A DNA stretch of 64,000 nt from Shewanella saliphila (GTDB lineage Bacteria; Pseudomonadota; Gammaproteobacteria; Enterobacterales; Shewanellaceae). The translations under genes and the position numbers were made by a program. The stretch is from positions 1 through 64,000 of the forward strand of contig NZ_BMQV01000011.1 in the NCBI RefSeq assembly GCF_014648295.1, written 5' to 3'. Positions 44,119-54,943 of this stretch are shown piece by piece. The notes under the pieces are model-generated. The model was not told the origin of the DNA. It made no database searches and saw nothing but the letters and a program-made list of their open reading frames with translations. Numbering within the stretch: the stretch's first letter is position 1; each line of letters starts with the position of its first letter.

Positions 44119-44604
44119 ATAAACCTCCATTTACTTCAGAGTTGGCAAAATGAAAACCAATAACAAAACCTTTAGTCGCTAACCTCAAAGATTGAATTCA
44201 TTATTGCTAATTAAACGCTAAAGGCATTTTGCGTTTTTCGCGCTGAATGATTGGTTAACACCTTTAAAATCTGTGTGTTTTTTATTCACCTATACCATTA
44301 ACAATATGCCTTTATGACGCAAAAAAACAGCAAAAAATTAACTTTTAAAAATCACATTTTCAGCGTGAATGCTATGTCGATATTAGCCGGTGGATTTAAT
44401 ACGCATTACTTCGAAAGAGAATAACGATTCATTCAGTCATTCGCCTTGTTTAAGCCCTTTTAAATTCTCGCTGAGAGATCACTTACTAACGCGGAATGGT
44501 ATAAGGAAAAGGTTCATATAAAACGAATAGGTAGAGGTGAATAATGCAGGATACAACTCGCAAGAGCGCACAAAGAGGCAAAGAAAAAACGGCCATTATA
44601 AAAA
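44119..44604. other. Intergenic region without recognised gene
   Basis: Nearly 490 AT-rich bases show no supported open frame. Short frames on the minus strand around 44486-44737 run antisense-like through the hemE end and lack family features. Confidence 0.5.
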
Positions 44605-44632
44605 AAAAGCGAATCCGAAGATTCGCTTTTCT
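44605..44632. terminator. Terminator of hemE
   Basis: AAAAGCGAATC (44605-44615) pairs with GATTCGCTTTT (44620-44630), flanked by an A-run that becomes the T-run on the minus strand 20 bp after hemE. Confidence 0.88.
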
Positions 44633-44651
44633 TATTAGCCAATACCAATAA

Positions 44652-45716
44652 TTACTTGTGGTATTTACCCGATAACTCATGCACAGAGTTGATAAATGCA
44701 CCGGCATGTTCAGGATCAACATGCTGATGAATACCATGGCCTAAGTTAAATACATGGCCGGTACCTTCACCGTAGCTTGCAAGAATTTGGTCAACTTCTT
44801 GATGGATACGCTCAGGAGATGCATACAACATTGATGGATCCATGTTGCCTTGAAGTGCGACTTTATCGCCTACGCGACGACGTGCATCACCAATATCAAC
44901 AGTCCAGTCTAAGCCAAGTGCATCACAACCGGTTTCAGCCATAGACTCTAACCATAAACCGCCACCTTTAGTAAATAAGGTTACTGGCACTTTACGGCCG
45001 TCGGCAAAACGGGTTAAGCCATCAACAATTTTTTGCATGTAACGTAATGAGAATTCGCGGTAAGCGTGGTGCGATAATGCGCCACCCCATGAGTCGAAAA
45101 TCATTAACGATTGTGCGCCGTTAGCCACCTGAGCGTTAAGGTATAACACGACTGAGTCAGCTAACTTGTCTAATAACATGTGTAATGCTGCTGGTTCTGC
45201 GTAAGCCATACGTTTAATTTTTTCAAACGTTTTGCTAGAACCGCCTTCAACCATATAAGTGGCTAGCGTCCAAGGTGAACCAGAAAAGCCAATTAATGGT
45301 ACTGCGCCGTTAAGTTCACGGCGAATGGTGCTCACTGCATGCATGACGTAACCTAACTCGTCTTCTGGATCTGGGATGCTAAGTTTTTTGATGGCATCAA
45401 TCGTATCTGTTGGACGTTCAAAACGTGGACCTTCACCCGCTTCAAAGTACAGACCAAGACCCATTGCATCAGGTACTGTCAAAATATCTGAGAATAAAAT
45501 CGCAGCATCTAAATCATAACGACGTAAAGGCTGTAGCGTCACTTCGCAAGCCAGTTCAGCATTGCGACATAAAGACATAAAGTCGCCAGCCTGAGCTCGA
45601 GTTGCTTTGTATTCAGGTAAATAACGGCCTGCTTGACGCATCATCCATACTGGAGTGACATCAACAGGCTGCTTTAACAACGCACGTAAATAACGATCAT
45701 TTTTTAATTCTGCCAT
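44652..45716 (-). CDS. hemE: Uroporphyrinogen decarboxylase
   Basis: HemE removes four carboxyl groups from uroporphyrinogen III to give coproporphyrinogen III in haem synthesis. The 354-residue protein has the signature [16 protein letters not shown] near residue 20, [14 protein letters not shown] with the essential aspartate, and [17 protein letters not shown] near 135. The length matches E. coli. It is divergent from rsd, with a gap that contains a candidate sRNA. Confidence 0.98.
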   Translation of the reverse strand: MAELKNDRYLRALLKQPVDVTPVWMMRQAGRYLPEYKATRAQAGDFMSLCRNAELACEVTLQPLRRYDLDAAILFSDILTVPDAMGLGLYFEAGEGPRFERPTDTIDAIKKLSIPDPEDELGYVMHAVSTIRRELNGAVPLIGFSGSPWTLATYMVEGGSSKTFEKIKRMAYAEPAALHMLLDKLADSVVLYLNAQVANGAQSLMIFDSWGGALSHHAYREFSLRYMQKIVDGLTRFADGRKVPVTLFTKGGGLWLESMAETGCDALGLDWTVDIGDARRRVGDKVALQGNMDPSMLYASPERIHQEVDQILASYGEGTGHVFNLGHGIHQHVDPEHAGAFINSVHELSGKYHK

Positions 45717-45908
45717 GTGGGCTTTCTTCCTAGACTGTTATGATTTCTGCTGGGCGCTAGTTTAGCACTTACGCGATTAATGTAACCACTCAAGCAAGAT
45801 TTATGTGAGCTATTCCTAAATCTAATGGTTATTTTTTTAACATATCCGCTTTATTGCTCACAAAATACACTGGACTGATGAGTAAATCGCAAATTAACAG
45901 ATTAAAAG

Positions 45909-45937
45909 TTGCGTCGCGGTAAGTCGTTTGGTATAAA
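45909..45937 (+). promoter_or_regulatory. Sigma-70 promoter of candidate sRNA
   Basis: TTGCGT (45909-45914) and TATAAA (45932-45937) are separated by exactly 17 bp, predicting a transcript start near 45944. Confidence 0.65.
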
Positions 45938-45943
45938 AAGTGT

Positions 45944-46032
45944 GCGCTAGCAAGAACAATCAAGAAGCCCGATAAATCGAGCCTTTGAAAACTTCGTTAC
46001 CCCGTGATGGCTTTGCCTTCACGGGGTTTTTT
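45944..46032 (+). ncRNA. Candidate small RNA, about 89 nt
   Basis: Between the promoter above and a strong terminator (ACCCCGTGA at 45999-46007 with TCACGGGGT at 46019-46027, inner GGC/GCC, then TTTTTT) lies a short unit with no open frame. The 5' part is A-rich and single-stranded looking, with a small CGAT/ATCG hairpin at 45971-45980. This is the architecture of an Hfq-dependent sRNA. It matches no family I know. A leader-attenuator for rsd is the alternative. Confidence 0.6.
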
Positions 46033-46169
46033 ATTGTGTTTTATTTCCTGCCCTCTATTTTACCGCCCTTAGCTGGTTGGTCCTGAAAATATAAATAAAA
46101 CAGTTGATCACAATACACTTTGTCCAATACATTAGGTGTTATAGAAAGGTTGCTGATTAGAGAAAACAC

Positions 46170-46637
46170 ATGCTAACAAAATTAGAAAAAGCAGAGAAAC
46201 GCTGGGGCGGCGCCAATAAGTTAGTCGATCAGTGGCTTAATCACCGCCGAAAATTATTGATTCAATATTTCATTGTGGCGGGTCTTGCACCTTATTCGCG
46301 AGCTGAAAAATCACTGCCAACCCTAGAGCAAGTGAAAGACTTTTGCGATCAATTAGTCGACTATGTTTCTGAAGGCCACTTTGAGGTTTACAATAACGTC
46401 GTTAAAGCTTGTGAAAAATTCGGCGAATCCAGTATCGATACCGCCAAAGCATTGTTACCGCAAATAAGCGAAAGCACCGATGCTGCTCTCGACTTTAACG
46501 ACAAATATACTGAAGCCGCCGACGAAGAGATTTTGTATCAACTTGATAGCGATTTATCTTTATTAGCACAGGCAATGGAAGCCCGTTTTGAGTTAGAAGA
46601 TCAGTTATTAGAAGTACTGCATAACCGCCATTCGTAA
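46170..46637 (+). CDS. rsd: Rsd/AlgQ family anti-sigma-70 factor
   Basis: Rsd binds domain 4 of sigma-70 in stationary phase and favours alternative sigma factors. The 155-residue all-helical protein matches E. coli Rsd along its length: the N-terminal GGANKLVDQWLNHRRKLL, DFCDQLVDYVSEGHFEVY and ARFELEDQLL near the end. In E. coli rsd is also near hemE, which supports orthology. It ends at a strong terminator. Confidence 0.92.
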   Translation: MLTKLEKAEKRWGGANKLVDQWLNHRRKLLIQYFIVAGLAPYSRAEKSLPTLEQVKDFCDQLVDYVSEGHFEVYNNVVKACEKFGESSIDTAKALLPQISESTDAALDFNDKYTEAADEEILYQLDSDLSLLAQAMEARFELEDQLLEVLHNRHS

Positions 46638-46660
46638 CGCATGTGAACGGCACAACTAAT

Positions 46661-46686
46661 AAAAGTGCGAATAGTCGCACTTTTTT
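46661..46686 (+). terminator. Terminator of rsd
   Basis: AAGTGCGA pairs with TCGCACTT around ATAG and is followed by TTTTTT. Confidence 0.88.
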
Positions 46687-46725
46687 GTTTTCTGCATATA
46701 ATTTCACTCTCGTTTATCAAAGAGT

Positions 46726-47775
46726 TTATTGCCTTTTATGCCAATTTTCAGGTAACTCAACCTGCGACCATAATTCTTGGCATAAGCGCTCAGGCTGATG
46801 CCAGTCGCCCTTTTTTAACCAATCCACCAATGCGTCGCCCACTTGCGGATAAGCAATAGGTTTGGGTGAAGGTGTCTTTAACCAGCGTGTTAATATGGCT
46901 GAATCTAACTGTTCCATACTCTCTGCCGCTGCCAGTAATTGCAACGCAGCTACATTTGCCAGCTGCTCAAATTGGCCTAATAACGGTTTAACCAGTAGCT
47001 TTTTACCTAGGGTCATTGCTTCACTGGCGAGTTCAAATCCGGCATTACCTATCACACCACCGCATTGCGACATATGCTGTTTAAAGCTTTCACGATTGAA
47101 ACCATGCCAGTGTATATGGTCACCAATGGCTTTTAGCGGCTTAGTACTGTGATAAACAAAAAATTGATATTGAGTGAATGGCGCTAAAAACTCTGCAATC
47201 CGATCAGCGTCTTCAAATGGCAGATACACTAATATTTGATGACTATGATCACCGCAACTGGCCGACACTTCGACAAAAGGCGGTAAAATAGGAAAGCCAA
47301 AATGATGCCAGTGGCAACCGAGGGCGACATCAACTGGGGCAAAACGATTAAGTAGTAACTCATTGAACCAGTTTGTGCCCTGTTTAGGTACCGGGTATTG
47401 CAATGCCGCTTGATGACTAATGGCAATCGATGGCACGCTTTGTTGGCGCGCAGCCCAAGCACTAACCGGCTCAAAGTCGTTGAGCACAAGATCATAACCC
47501 GTTAAATCCAATTGTTTAATTTCTGAAAATATATTCGCCATTAGATTTTGTTTTGCCGTTTTAGCAACATTCACGCGGCCATTCTCGGTGATAAAAGTCA
47601 TGCCTTTTCGTGTCTGGTAATCCCCAAAACATTGCATATCAAAATATTGCTCAGGCACTCTCCCTGAAAAAACAAAATCGACGTCAATGTCGTGTTGCCC
47701 TAATGCTTTAGCCATCACCCGTGCACGGCTAATATGGCCATTACCGGTACCTTGGACCCCGTACAAAATTTTCAT
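46726..47775 (-). CDS. MJ1255/VC2487 family glycosyltransferase
   Basis: The 349-residue cytoplasmic enzyme has a GT-B fold: N-terminal GVQGTGNGHISRARVMAKAL (UDP-sugar transferase MurG-like loop) and C-terminal GVIGNAGFELASEAMTLGKKLL, the donor-binding block. The family is named for the archaeal MJ1255 and Vibrio VC2487 proteins and its acceptor is unknown. A PAP2-type lipid phosphatase gene lies 67 bp upstream on the same strand, hinting at a lipid-linked sugar. Confidence 0.83.
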   Translation of the reverse strand: MKILYGVQGTGNGHISRARVMAKALGQHDIDVDFVFSGRVPEQYFDMQCFGDYQTRKGMTFITENGRVNVAKTAKQNLMANIFSEIKQLDLTGYDLVLNDFEPVSAWAARQQSVPSIAISHQAALQYPVPKQGTNWFNELLLNRFAPVDVALGCHWHHFGFPILPPFVEVSASCGDHSHQILVYLPFEDADRIAEFLAPFTQYQFFVYHSTKPLKAIGDHIHWHGFNRESFKQHMSQCGGVIGNAGFELASEAMTLGKKLLVKPLLGQFEQLANVAALQLLAAAESMEQLDSAILTRWLKTPSPKPIAYPQVGDALVDWLKKGDWHQPERLCQELWSQVELPENWHKRQ

Positions 47776-47842
47776 ATTGGCTTTATTTCCTAAAAAGGCT
47801 GAATGACTAGGGCGTGTTAAACAATGATTATTGAAAGAGAAG

Positions 47843-48358
47843 TTACAGCATTAGTTGCTCAACCAGCATGACGGACCCCATGCCTAATCCCGCACCCGCC
47901 ATAATATCTAAGGGATAATGCACACCAAGCGCGATACGAGATGAGCCCACAAAACAGGCCCAAGCAAAGGCAATGGGCGCCAATGACGGAAAGACGACAT
48001 TCACCACGCTAGCAAACACAAAAGCGCCTGCGGTATGCCCTGAGGGTAAACTAAACTTATCAGAGGGTTGAAAACCTGAGTCAAAGCCAGCTAATGCATG
48101 ACATGGACGATGACGACGAATGCAATTTTTAAGCAGTAAATACAATGGAAACTCGACAATAAAGCTGCCCAAAATTAAATTGAAAAATGTTTGCCCATGA
48201 GGATGACTAAAAAGTAACGCGACAGACAAATAGACATAGTAGTGGCCATCACCCGTTGCCGACACGCGCTTAGCTGCAGAGCTTAACTGGTTGTCACGAC
48301 TAAATTGCACTATCCAATAAAACCAATATTTATCTAATTCACTGATACTCATCTTCAT
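47843..48358 (-). CDS. PAP2-family membrane phosphatase
   Basis: This 171-residue inner-membrane protein with about four to five helices carries the three PAP2 signature motifs: KNCIRRHRPC, LPSGHT and SRIALGVHYPLDI. Such enzymes dephosphorylate phosphatidic acid, phosphatidylglycerophosphate or undecaprenyl pyrophosphate at the periplasmic face. I use the ATG at 48358, which has GGAG 6 bp upstream, rather than the one at 48370, which overlaps that site. It is probably co-transcribed with the glycosyltransferase gene. Confidence 0.85.
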   Translation of the reverse strand: MKMSISELDKYWFYWIVQFSRDNQLSSAAKRVSATGDGHYYVYLSVALLFSHPHGQTFFNLILGSFIVEFPLYLLLKNCIRRHRPCHALAGFDSGFQPSDKFSLPSGHTAGAFVFASVVNVVFPSLAPIAFAWACFVGSSRIALGVHYPLDIMAGAGLGMGSVMLVEQLML

Positions 48359-48532
48359 GCTTGACTCCATGCCAAACGCTGGGACATCTTCAACCCGAGC
48401 AAGGTTATCTATTTGTTAACAAGCTAAATAATAAAGAGAAGGAATGAACGCGAGGTGACAGTGAGTCTACAGTTTTATGACAATGAAAGAATGAATAGAG
48501 ATAGGGTATAAATACCTGAGCCTATAAAACAA

Positions 48533-48564
48533 AAAACCTCTCAAACATAAGCTTGAGAGGTTTT
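48533..48564. terminator. Terminator of the YgjV-like gene
   Basis: AAAACCTCTCAA (48533-48544) pairs perfectly with TTGAGAGGTTTT (48553-48564), flanked by A-runs. It terminates the minus-strand gene that ends at 48616. Confidence 0.85.
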
Positions 48565-48615
48565 GTACTCGACTTAGCTCACACGTTTTACCGCGCTAAA
48601 AGTGCTAAATGCGAT

Positions 48616-48864
48616 TTAAGCTGTTTGTGCTTGTAATGATCTGCCGCGATAAATTTTCACTAGGTGATAAATATTGATACAAGCAACAAATGCGTTCATT
48701 CCAGCAACAGGCCATGCATCGATTGAATACCCGTAAGCAACAAAGAAAGAACAACCAAGAAAATTTAAACATCTTAGTAAAATGATGTCTTTCATCATCA
48801 AAGAAATAGCAACCATAACCGATGCTGCATAACCTAAGACTTCAATAAAATTGATATTTTCCAT
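48616..48864 (-). CDS. Small YgjV-like inner-membrane protein
   Basis: The 82-residue protein has three hydrophobic helices, with EVLGYAASVMVAISLMMKD, LRCLNFLGCSFFVAYGY and MNAFVACINIYHLVKIY. These resemble the YgjV/PQ-loop-like family repeats. Function unknown. It stands alone with its own terminator. Confidence 0.7.
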   Translation of the reverse strand: MENINFIEVLGYAASVMVAISLMMKDIILLRCLNFLGCSFFVAYGYSIDAWPVAGMNAFVACINIYHLVKIYRGRSLQAQTA

Positions 48865-49247
48865 AAGAACCTCTATTTCAGGCCCTCTACCTTCCGTAAG
48901 CGTAACGGGGGATCCATGCCCCTAAAGCTAGTATTAATTGTAAACTAACATTAAAATCTGGGGGTTATGTTAACAAAATGAAATTCAAAGTTGTAATTAA
49001 AAAACGTATTAGAATGACCTAAATCAACATATATCGACTAAAACGTTCAATTTGAAAGAAAATTACTTCCAAATTTGATCCTTGTTCTGTATTTAGGCCA
49101 ATCGACTAAATTAACCTGTTTTAGCAATAAGTTGATTTACAGCAATCTGGTGATTGATAAGGCTTTTATTTTCACAAAAAGCTCATATAATTCATTTATC
49201 TTTGCTTTACCCAGCAATTTACCCTTGCTGCCCAACAGGAGTTAAAT
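48865..49247. other. Divergent intergenic region before rraA
   Basis: The 383-bp gap has a small GGGG-N8-CCCC hairpin (48907-48922) in the leader of the minus-strand gene and is otherwise AT-rich. No gene or clear regulator site is seen. Confidence 0.45.
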
Positions 49248-49733
49248 ATGGAATACAACACCTCAGAACTCTGCGACATGTATATAGATGTAGTTGATGT
49301 CGTCGAACCTATGTTCAGTAACTATGGTGGTTGCAGCTCCTTTGGTGGCTCAATCAGTACCATTAAATGCTTTGAAGACTACGGCCTGATTGCGGATGCT
49401 TTAGAAGAAGACGGTGAAGGTAAAGTTCTGTTAGTTGATGGCGGCGGTTCATTAAGACGCGCCTTAGTTGACGCCAAAATTGCTGAACTTGCCGTTGCAA
49501 ACAACTGGGAAGGTATTATTGTTTATGGTTCGGTTCGCGATGTCGACACCCTTGAGGAGCTCGACATTGGGATTCAAGCTATTGCATCTATTCCTGTTGG
49601 CGCTGAAGGCAATGGCGTTGGCGAAGTTGAAATTCCGGTTAACTTTGGCGGCGTGACCTTCTTACCAGGCGATCATATTTACGCAGACAATACCGGCGTA
49701 ATTTTGTCACCTGAACCATTAGATATTGAATAA
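49248..49733 (+). CDS. rraA: Regulator of ribonuclease E activity A
   Basis: RraA is a ring-shaped trimer that inhibits RNase E and interacts with DEAD-box helicases. The 161-residue length equals E. coli RraA. Matches include [21 protein letters not shown] at the start (residues 1-21), [50 protein letters not shown] and [13 protein letters not shown]. It was once annotated as MenG, a demethylmenaquinone methyltransferase, which it is not. CAGGAG precedes the ATG. Confidence 0.96.
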   Translation: MEYNTSELCDMYIDVVDVVEPMFSNYGGCSSFGGSISTIKCFEDYGLIADALEEDGEGKVLLVDGGGSLRRALVDAKIAELAVANNWEGIIVYGSVRDVDTLEELDIGIQAIASIPVGAEGNGVGEVEIPVNFGGVTFLPGDHIYADNTGVILSPEPLDIE

Positions 49734-49786
49734 TAGCTAAGACTCAACGACAGTGCCCTGACATAATCTAGGGCGACACGATTTCT

Positions 49787-49811
49787 AAAAACCAGCTATG
49801 CTGGTTTTTTT
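49787..49811 (+). terminator. Terminator of rraA
   Basis: AAAACCAGC pairs with GCTGGTTTT around a TAT loop, followed by a T-run. Confidence 0.9.
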
Positions 49812-49843
49812 ATGTCAGTATTCAGCCAATGTGAGGTACACCA

Positions 49844-50872
49844 ATGTTTACTGCGTTTACCCAACAACATTGTGATGCTTTATCGAGCATCAGAGCCAAT
49901 GAAACCAAATTGGGCCAGCAAGTCTTATTGGCTAACCCACAAAAGACTTTGGCGGAAAATGCCCAGTTTGCAGCCAATGCCGGCGCACGATTTGGCATCA
50001 TAGCCATTGCAGAAGATATTGGCCCACGGGCAAACCTAGGCCGGGGTGGCGCAAGTGAAACCTTACATGCCTGCATGGCTCAATTTTTAAATTTACAATC
50101 GAATCGTTTTTTACACGGTAACCAATGTGCCATTCTCGGCCAAATAAGTTTAACCACACAACCAGACTCAACCGCCAGCGTTGAAAGCCTTCGCCAGACC
50201 ACTGCCGAACTTGATCAACTTGTAATTGACGCCGCTACCCAATTGTTTACAGCCGGATTAGAACCCATCGTCATTGGCGGAGGTCACAATAATGCATACG
50301 GCTTATTAATGGCGATTAAAGCCTACACAGGCTTACCCGTTGCCGCGGTTAATTTAGATCCGCATAGCGATTTTAGGCCCCGTGAAGGTCGTCACAGTGG
50401 CAATGGCTTTAGCTACGCAGCGGCCAATGGTGCATTGGACCATTACCATATCTTAGGGCTACACGAGCTTAAAAATAGCGAATCGACTTTAGAGCAACTG
50501 AGTTTATTTGGTGCTACATGGCACAGTTTTCAACAAATTTGGGTGCGCAGAGAATTGCAGCTCGACGCCGCATTAAAGCACATTGCAGCAGGATTAAATC
50601 AAACTCAATTACCGGTTGCCTTAGAGCTCGACGTTGACGCCATAGCCAATATGCCCAGTAGCGCGGCCACATTTGCCGGTATTCCGCTTCTCGATGCCTG
50701 CCAATATGTGCATTATATTGCCAAACATTGCTCGTGCAGTTACGTGCACTTTGCCGAAGCTGCCCCGTCATGTCATCACGCTGGTGCGGCAGCGGGTTAT
50801 CGTGACGTAGGCCAAGGGCTGAGTGAGTTAATTTATGCTTATATTCAGGGACGATTAACTCGGCTGAATTAG
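49844..50872 (+). CDS. hutG: Formimidoylglutamase-like arginase-family hydrolase
   Basis: This 342-residue cytoplasmic enzyme of the ureohydrolase fold has all manganese-ligand blocks: GGGHNNAYG, NLDPHSDFRP and ALELDVDAI. The sequence SGNGFSYA after the DPHSD block fits formimidoylglutamases, which cleave formiminoglutamate to glutamate and formamide in histidine breakdown. The other hut genes are not in this window, so another guanidino or amidino substrate is possible; the symbol is tentative. Confidence 0.75.
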   Translation: MFTAFTQQHCDALSSIRANETKLGQQVLLANPQKTLAENAQFAANAGARFGIIAIAEDIGPRANLGRGGASETLHACMAQFLNLQSNRFLHGNQCAILGQISLTTQPDSTASVESLRQTTAELDQLVIDAATQLFTAGLEPIVIGGGHNNAYGLLMAIKAYTGLPVAAVNLDPHSDFRPREGRHSGNGFSYAAANGALDHYHILGLHELKNSESTLEQLSLFGATWHSFQQIWVRRELQLDAALKHIAAGLNQTQLPVALELDVDAIANMPSSAATFAGIPLLDACQYVHYIAKHCSCSYVHFAEAAPSCHHAGAAAGYRDVGQGLSELIYAYIQGRLTRLN

Positions 50873-51142
50873 AATCAGCTGAAGCTATTCATTAAAGGCT
50901 AATTTTATGCTCTAATGCAGTGCAATTTTTTAGCCTTTGATGGTCATTTTTATCAGGGTTAATCGACGCGAGTTCATTGTAGCGTTCAAGATGATGTGAA
51001 TTACCCATTGCGTGCAGACAAGACAACTAATTGATTGTTGTCACACTCTAGCACCACAGTGTTTCAGCAATCATTCGCAATGACTTACACTCGCACTTAC
51101 TAACACTCGCAATGAATAATCGCACATTATAGGAATATACCG
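50873..51142 (+). other. Upstream region of the ubi operon
   Basis: The 270-bp gap has no gene and no obvious terminator for the preceding arginase-family gene. The short repeat of TCGCA/ACTCGCA motifs at 51075-51125 is probably chance. Confidence 0.35.
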
Positions 51143-51898
51143 ATGTCTGAGGGCGACCCAAAGAACACGCATTTTGGATATAAAACTGTTGAAGCAGATA
51201 AAAAAGCGGACTTAGTTGCCGATGTGTTTCACTCTGTGGCCGCTAAATACGACATTATGAATGACGTGATGTCTTTCGGTATTCACCGCTTTTGGAAGCG
51301 CCACACTATCGAAACTGCGGCTGCACGCCCAGGGATGAAAGTGCTAGATTTAGCCGGTGGCACCGGCGACTTAACGGCTAAGTTTTCACATTTAGTCGGT
51401 GACCGTGGCCAAGTGGTATTAGCTGACATCAATGATTCTATGCTTAAAGTGGGTCGCACTAAACTGCGCGACAAAGGCATTGTTAATAACGTCAGTTATG
51501 TACAAGCAAACGCTGAAGCATTACCGTTTCCTGATAATCACTTCGACATCATTACCATTGCATTTGGCTTACGTAATGTTACCGATAAAGATGCTGCGCT
51601 TCGCTCAATGCAGCGTGTTTTAAAGCCAGGTGGCAAGCTGTTGGTACTTGAATTTTCAACACCTAAGCATGAAATTATGCGTAAAGTATACGACATGTAT
51701 AGCTTTAAAGTATTGCCAAAAATGGGCGAGCTTATCACTAAAGATGCCGATAGCTACGAATACCTAGCCGAGTCAATTCGTATGCACCCTGATCAAGAAA
51801 CCTTAAAGCAAATGATGGTAGATGCCGGTTTTGAACAGGTTGATTACACCAATATGACCGATGGCGTTGTGGCTTTACACAAAGGTTATAAGTTTTAA
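51143..51898 (+). CDS. ubiE: Ubiquinone/menaquinone C-methyltransferase UbiE
   Basis: It methylates demethylmenaquinone and 2-methoxy-6-polyprenyl-benzoquinol. The 251-residue length equals E. coli UbiE. Blocks are [18 protein letters not shown], the SAM site [39 protein letters not shown] (around 112-136) and LEFSTP. It overlaps ubiJ by one base at its stop, starting a translationally coupled ubiE-ubiJ-ubiB operon. Confidence 0.98.
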   Translation: MSEGDPKNTHFGYKTVEADKKADLVADVFHSVAAKYDIMNDVMSFGIHRFWKRHTIETAAARPGMKVLDLAGGTGDLTAKFSHLVGDRGQVVLADINDSMLKVGRTKLRDKGIVNNVSYVQANAEALPFPDNHFDIITIAFGLRNVTDKDAALRSMQRVLKPGGKLLVLEFSTPKHEIMRKVYDMYSFKVLPKMGELITKDADSYEYLAESIRMHPDQETLKQMMVDAGFEQVDYTNMTDGVVALHKGYKF

Positions 51899-52518
51899 TG
51901 GCCGTCAATCAGTTTGCTTTATTAGTTTGTGCGGCAATCGAAACCGGTTTTAATCGATTACCGCCACAAGCTAAAGATGATTATGCCAGGCAGAAATCAT
52001 TGCATGGCAAAGTGATTTGCATCCAGTTAAGTCAGCTCAGTTGGCCCATATACCTAGTGTTTGCCAAACAAATACAAGTGATGAGCCATTACGAAGGAAA
52101 TGTTGCGGTTACGGTGAATGCCGATGCATCGACTTTGTATCAGTTAACCGAAGGCGCCAATTTAACTGAGTTGATCAAACAAGATAAACTCAGCTTAGAG
52201 GGTGATATTCAGCTACTGCAAACACTGAGTCATTATCTACAACATATTCATTTCGACTTTGCCGAACCCTTATCACGTTATCTCGGCGATGCCCCAACCC
52301 ACAAGTTAATCACAGGCGCTAAGCAACTAGGCCAAGAGATTAAACAAGTGATGCTTAAATCACGGGCACACGTGAGTCAGTTAACCACCGAAGAGTACCG
52401 ACTGGCACCGCACAAAATTGAGATCATTCATTTTCGTGATAATCTAGAAGAGCTCGTAAGCCAAACCGAACAAATAGAAGCCAAAATAGCTAAATTAAGA
52501 GAACAAATAATTCAATGA
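51898..52518 (+). CDS. ubiJ: Ubiquinone biosynthesis accessory factor UbiJ
   Basis: This 206-residue protein (formerly YigP) has an N-terminal SCP2-like lipid-binding domain and a C-terminal coiled coil ([18 protein letters not shown]). It is part of the soluble Ubi complex that holds quinone intermediates. Its position between ubiE and ubiB, with overlaps at both ends, is the conserved order in Gammaproteobacteria. Confidence 0.93.
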   Translation: MAVNQFALLVCAAIETGFNRLPPQAKDDYARQKSLHGKVICIQLSQLSWPIYLVFAKQIQVMSHYEGNVAVTVNADASTLYQLTEGANLTELIKQDKLSLEGDIQLLQTLSHYLQHIHFDFAEPLSRYLGDAPTHKLITGAKQLGQEIKQVMLKSRAHVSQLTTEEYRLAPHKIEIIHFRDNLEELVSQTEQIEAKIAKLREQIIQ

Positions 52519-54164
52519 CATTTGCAAGTATCAGGCGTGGTTACCATGTCATTAAAACCATTCTGCACTTTGGCTTAGATGACCTCATTCCTCGACACAA
52601 AAAGCCTTGGTATTTTGTCATTTTACGTAACAGCCTATTTTGGATCCGCAATAAGCATAAACGTAAATCTCCCGCTGAACGCTTAAAACTTGCCATGCAA
52701 GATCTAGGGCCGGTTTACATTAAACTCGGCCAAATGCTGTCAACTCGCCGTGATTTACTCGACGACGAATGGGCGTATCAACTTGCCATGTTGCAAGACA
52801 GAGTACCGCCGTTTGATTCAGCCCTTGCGCGTGAGGCTATAGAAGCCGAACTTGGCGCTCCTATCGACACCTATTTTGATGACTTTGACGACAGCCCATT
52901 AGCGTCAGCGTCTATCTCACAAGTACATACCGCAGTATTAAAATCTAACGGTAAAGACGTAGTGCTTAAAGTGCTGCGCCCTAATGTAGAACAGCAAATA
53001 CTCGCCGATTTACAATTAATGACTCAAACGGCAAACTTGCTTGAAACCATACTCGGTGAGGGTAACCGTTTACGCCCAGCGGAAGTGATTGAAGATTACC
53101 AAACCACGATTTTAGGTGAGCTTAACTTAAAACTTGAAGCACTGAACGCCATTAAATTACGCAATAACTTTATCGACTCAAATGCGCTTTATGTGCCTTT
53201 TGTCTATGAAGAACACAGCTATGAACGCTTAATGGTCATGGAGCGCATTTACGGTATTCCAGTATCAGACACCGAAGCGCTGCGCGCCCAAGGCACCAAC
53301 TTTAAATTGCTTGCAGAACGAGGCGTAGAACTATTTTTTACCCAGGTATTTCGTGATAACTTTTTCCATGCTGACATGCATCCCGGTAACATTTTTATTA
53401 GCCGAGAACACCCAGACGACCCGTTTTATATCGGTTTAGACTGTGGCATTATGGGGACCTTAACCGAGGTCGACAAACGCAACCTCGCAGAAAACTTTTT
53501 AGCCTTTTTTAATCGCGACTATCACCGAATTGCCCAACTGTATATTGAATCAGGTTGGGTGTCTGAGCACACCGATATTATCGCCTTTGAACAGGCAGTA
53601 AAAGTGGTATGTGAACCCATGTTTAATAAACCATTAGACGAGATTTCATTTGGCCATGTATTGCTAGAACTATTTCGCACCGCACGCCACTTTGACATTG
53701 TAGTGCAGCCACAACTGGTATTGCTTGAAAAAACCCTCCTTTACATCGAAGGATTAGGTCGTCAGCTCTATCCGCAATTAGATTTATGGCAAACAGCAAA
53801 ACCTTTCCTTGAACAATGGATGTCAGAGCAAGTTGGCCCTAAAGCCATGTTCAGTAAAGTAAAATCTAACGCGCCATTTTGGGCAGACAAACTGCCAGAG
53901 TTTCCAGAGCTTATTTACGACAACTTAAAAGTAGGCCGTAAGCTGCTTGGTACCCAACAGCAAATGTTAGATAAGTACTTGCGCTACCAACAGAAATCAC
54001 ACAAAAGTAATTATCTACTGATCACCTCTGCGGTATTGTTGATCTGCGGCACAATTTTAATTTCACAAACAGCTACACTATGGCCTGCATATACTTGTAT
54101 TGGCGCTGGTGTGTTGATTTGGGCAATCGGATGGAGATCTAGACCAAAGAATCGTAAATTTTAG
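52515..54164 (+). CDS. ubiB: Ubiquinone biosynthesis atypical kinase UbiB
   Basis: This ABC1/ADCK-family ATPase of 549 residues is needed for coenzyme Q synthesis. The KxGQ motif is in [15 protein letters not shown], the Ala-rich loop in [10 protein letters not shown], a lysine in VVLKVLRP, the catalytic block in HADMHPGN and the metal ligand in GLDCGIMG. Two membrane helices lie near the C-terminus (about 503-540), anchoring it to the inner membrane. The start overlaps the ubiJ stop (ATGA). Confidence 0.97.
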   Translation: MTFASIRRGYHVIKTILHFGLDDLIPRHKKPWYFVILRNSLFWIRNKHKRKSPAERLKLAMQDLGPVYIKLGQMLSTRRDLLDDEWAYQLAMLQDRVPPFDSALAREAIEAELGAPIDTYFDDFDDSPLASASISQVHTAVLKSNGKDVVLKVLRPNVEQQILADLQLMTQTANLLETILGEGNRLRPAEVIEDYQTTILGELNLKLEALNAIKLRNNFIDSNALYVPFVYEEHSYERLMVMERIYGIPVSDTEALRAQGTNFKLLAERGVELFFTQVFRDNFFHADMHPGNIFISREHPDDPFYIGLDCGIMGTLTEVDKRNLAENFLAFFNRDYHRIAQLYIESGWVSEHTDIIAFEQAVKVVCEPMFNKPLDEISFGHVLLELFRTARHFDIVVQPQLVLLEKTLLYIEGLGRQLYPQLDLWQTAKPFLEQWMSEQVGPKAMFSKVKSNAPFWADKLPEFPELIYDNLKVGRKLLGTQQQMLDKYLRYQQKSHKSNYLLITSAVLLICGTILISQTATLWPAYTCIGAGVLIWAIGWRSRPKNRKF

Positions 54165-54274
54165 CTAGCACTAATTCATTAGAGGTTCATAATACTTAAA
54201 GAATTGGATGATATTGTAACCTTTTAACATCACATTTTGCATAAACCATTATTTATTGAAAGAGGATAATCTTC

Positions 54275-54520
54275 ATGGGCGGCATCAGTATTTGGCAGCT
54301 TCTAATTGTTGCGTTAATTGTCATTTTATTATTTGGTACTAAAAAACTTCGTTCTTTAGGCGGTGATTTGGGTGGAGCAGTAAAAGGCTTCAAAAATGCC
54401 ATGTCACCTGAAGAAGAAAAGAAATCACTAGAAGACAAAGAGCCAGAACAAGAACAGACTGCAGCGACTTCGCAACAGGCAGCTGAAAAGCAACCTGAAT
54501 CTAAAGATAAACAGGCGTAA
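54275..54520 (+). CDS. tatA: Sec-independent translocase subunit TatA
   Basis: The 81-residue protein has one N-terminal helix ([15 protein letters not shown]), the FGTKKL hinge, an amphipathic helix ([16 protein letters not shown]) and a charged tail. It forms the protein-conducting assembly of the twin-arginine pathway. It is first in tatABC, 110 bp after ubiB; GAGGATAAT precedes the ATG. Confidence 0.96.
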   Translation: MGGISIWQLLIVALIVILLFGTKKLRSLGGDLGGAVKGFKNAMSPEEEKKSLEDKEPEQEQTAATSQQAAEKQPESKDKQA

Positions 54521-54940
<420 letters not shown>

Positions 54941-54943
54941 TTC

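Larger units (their letters stand above)
45717..46169. other. hemE-rsd intergenic region
   Basis: This 453-bp gap holds the hemE promoter side, the candidate sRNA at 45944-46032 with its promoter, and a 137-bp rsd leader without visible features. Confidence 0.6.

Noticed and set aside
44486..44737. 83-residue minus-strand frame overlapping the end of hemE
   Set aside because: It runs through the hemE terminator and the hemE 3' end in another frame, with no ribosome site.
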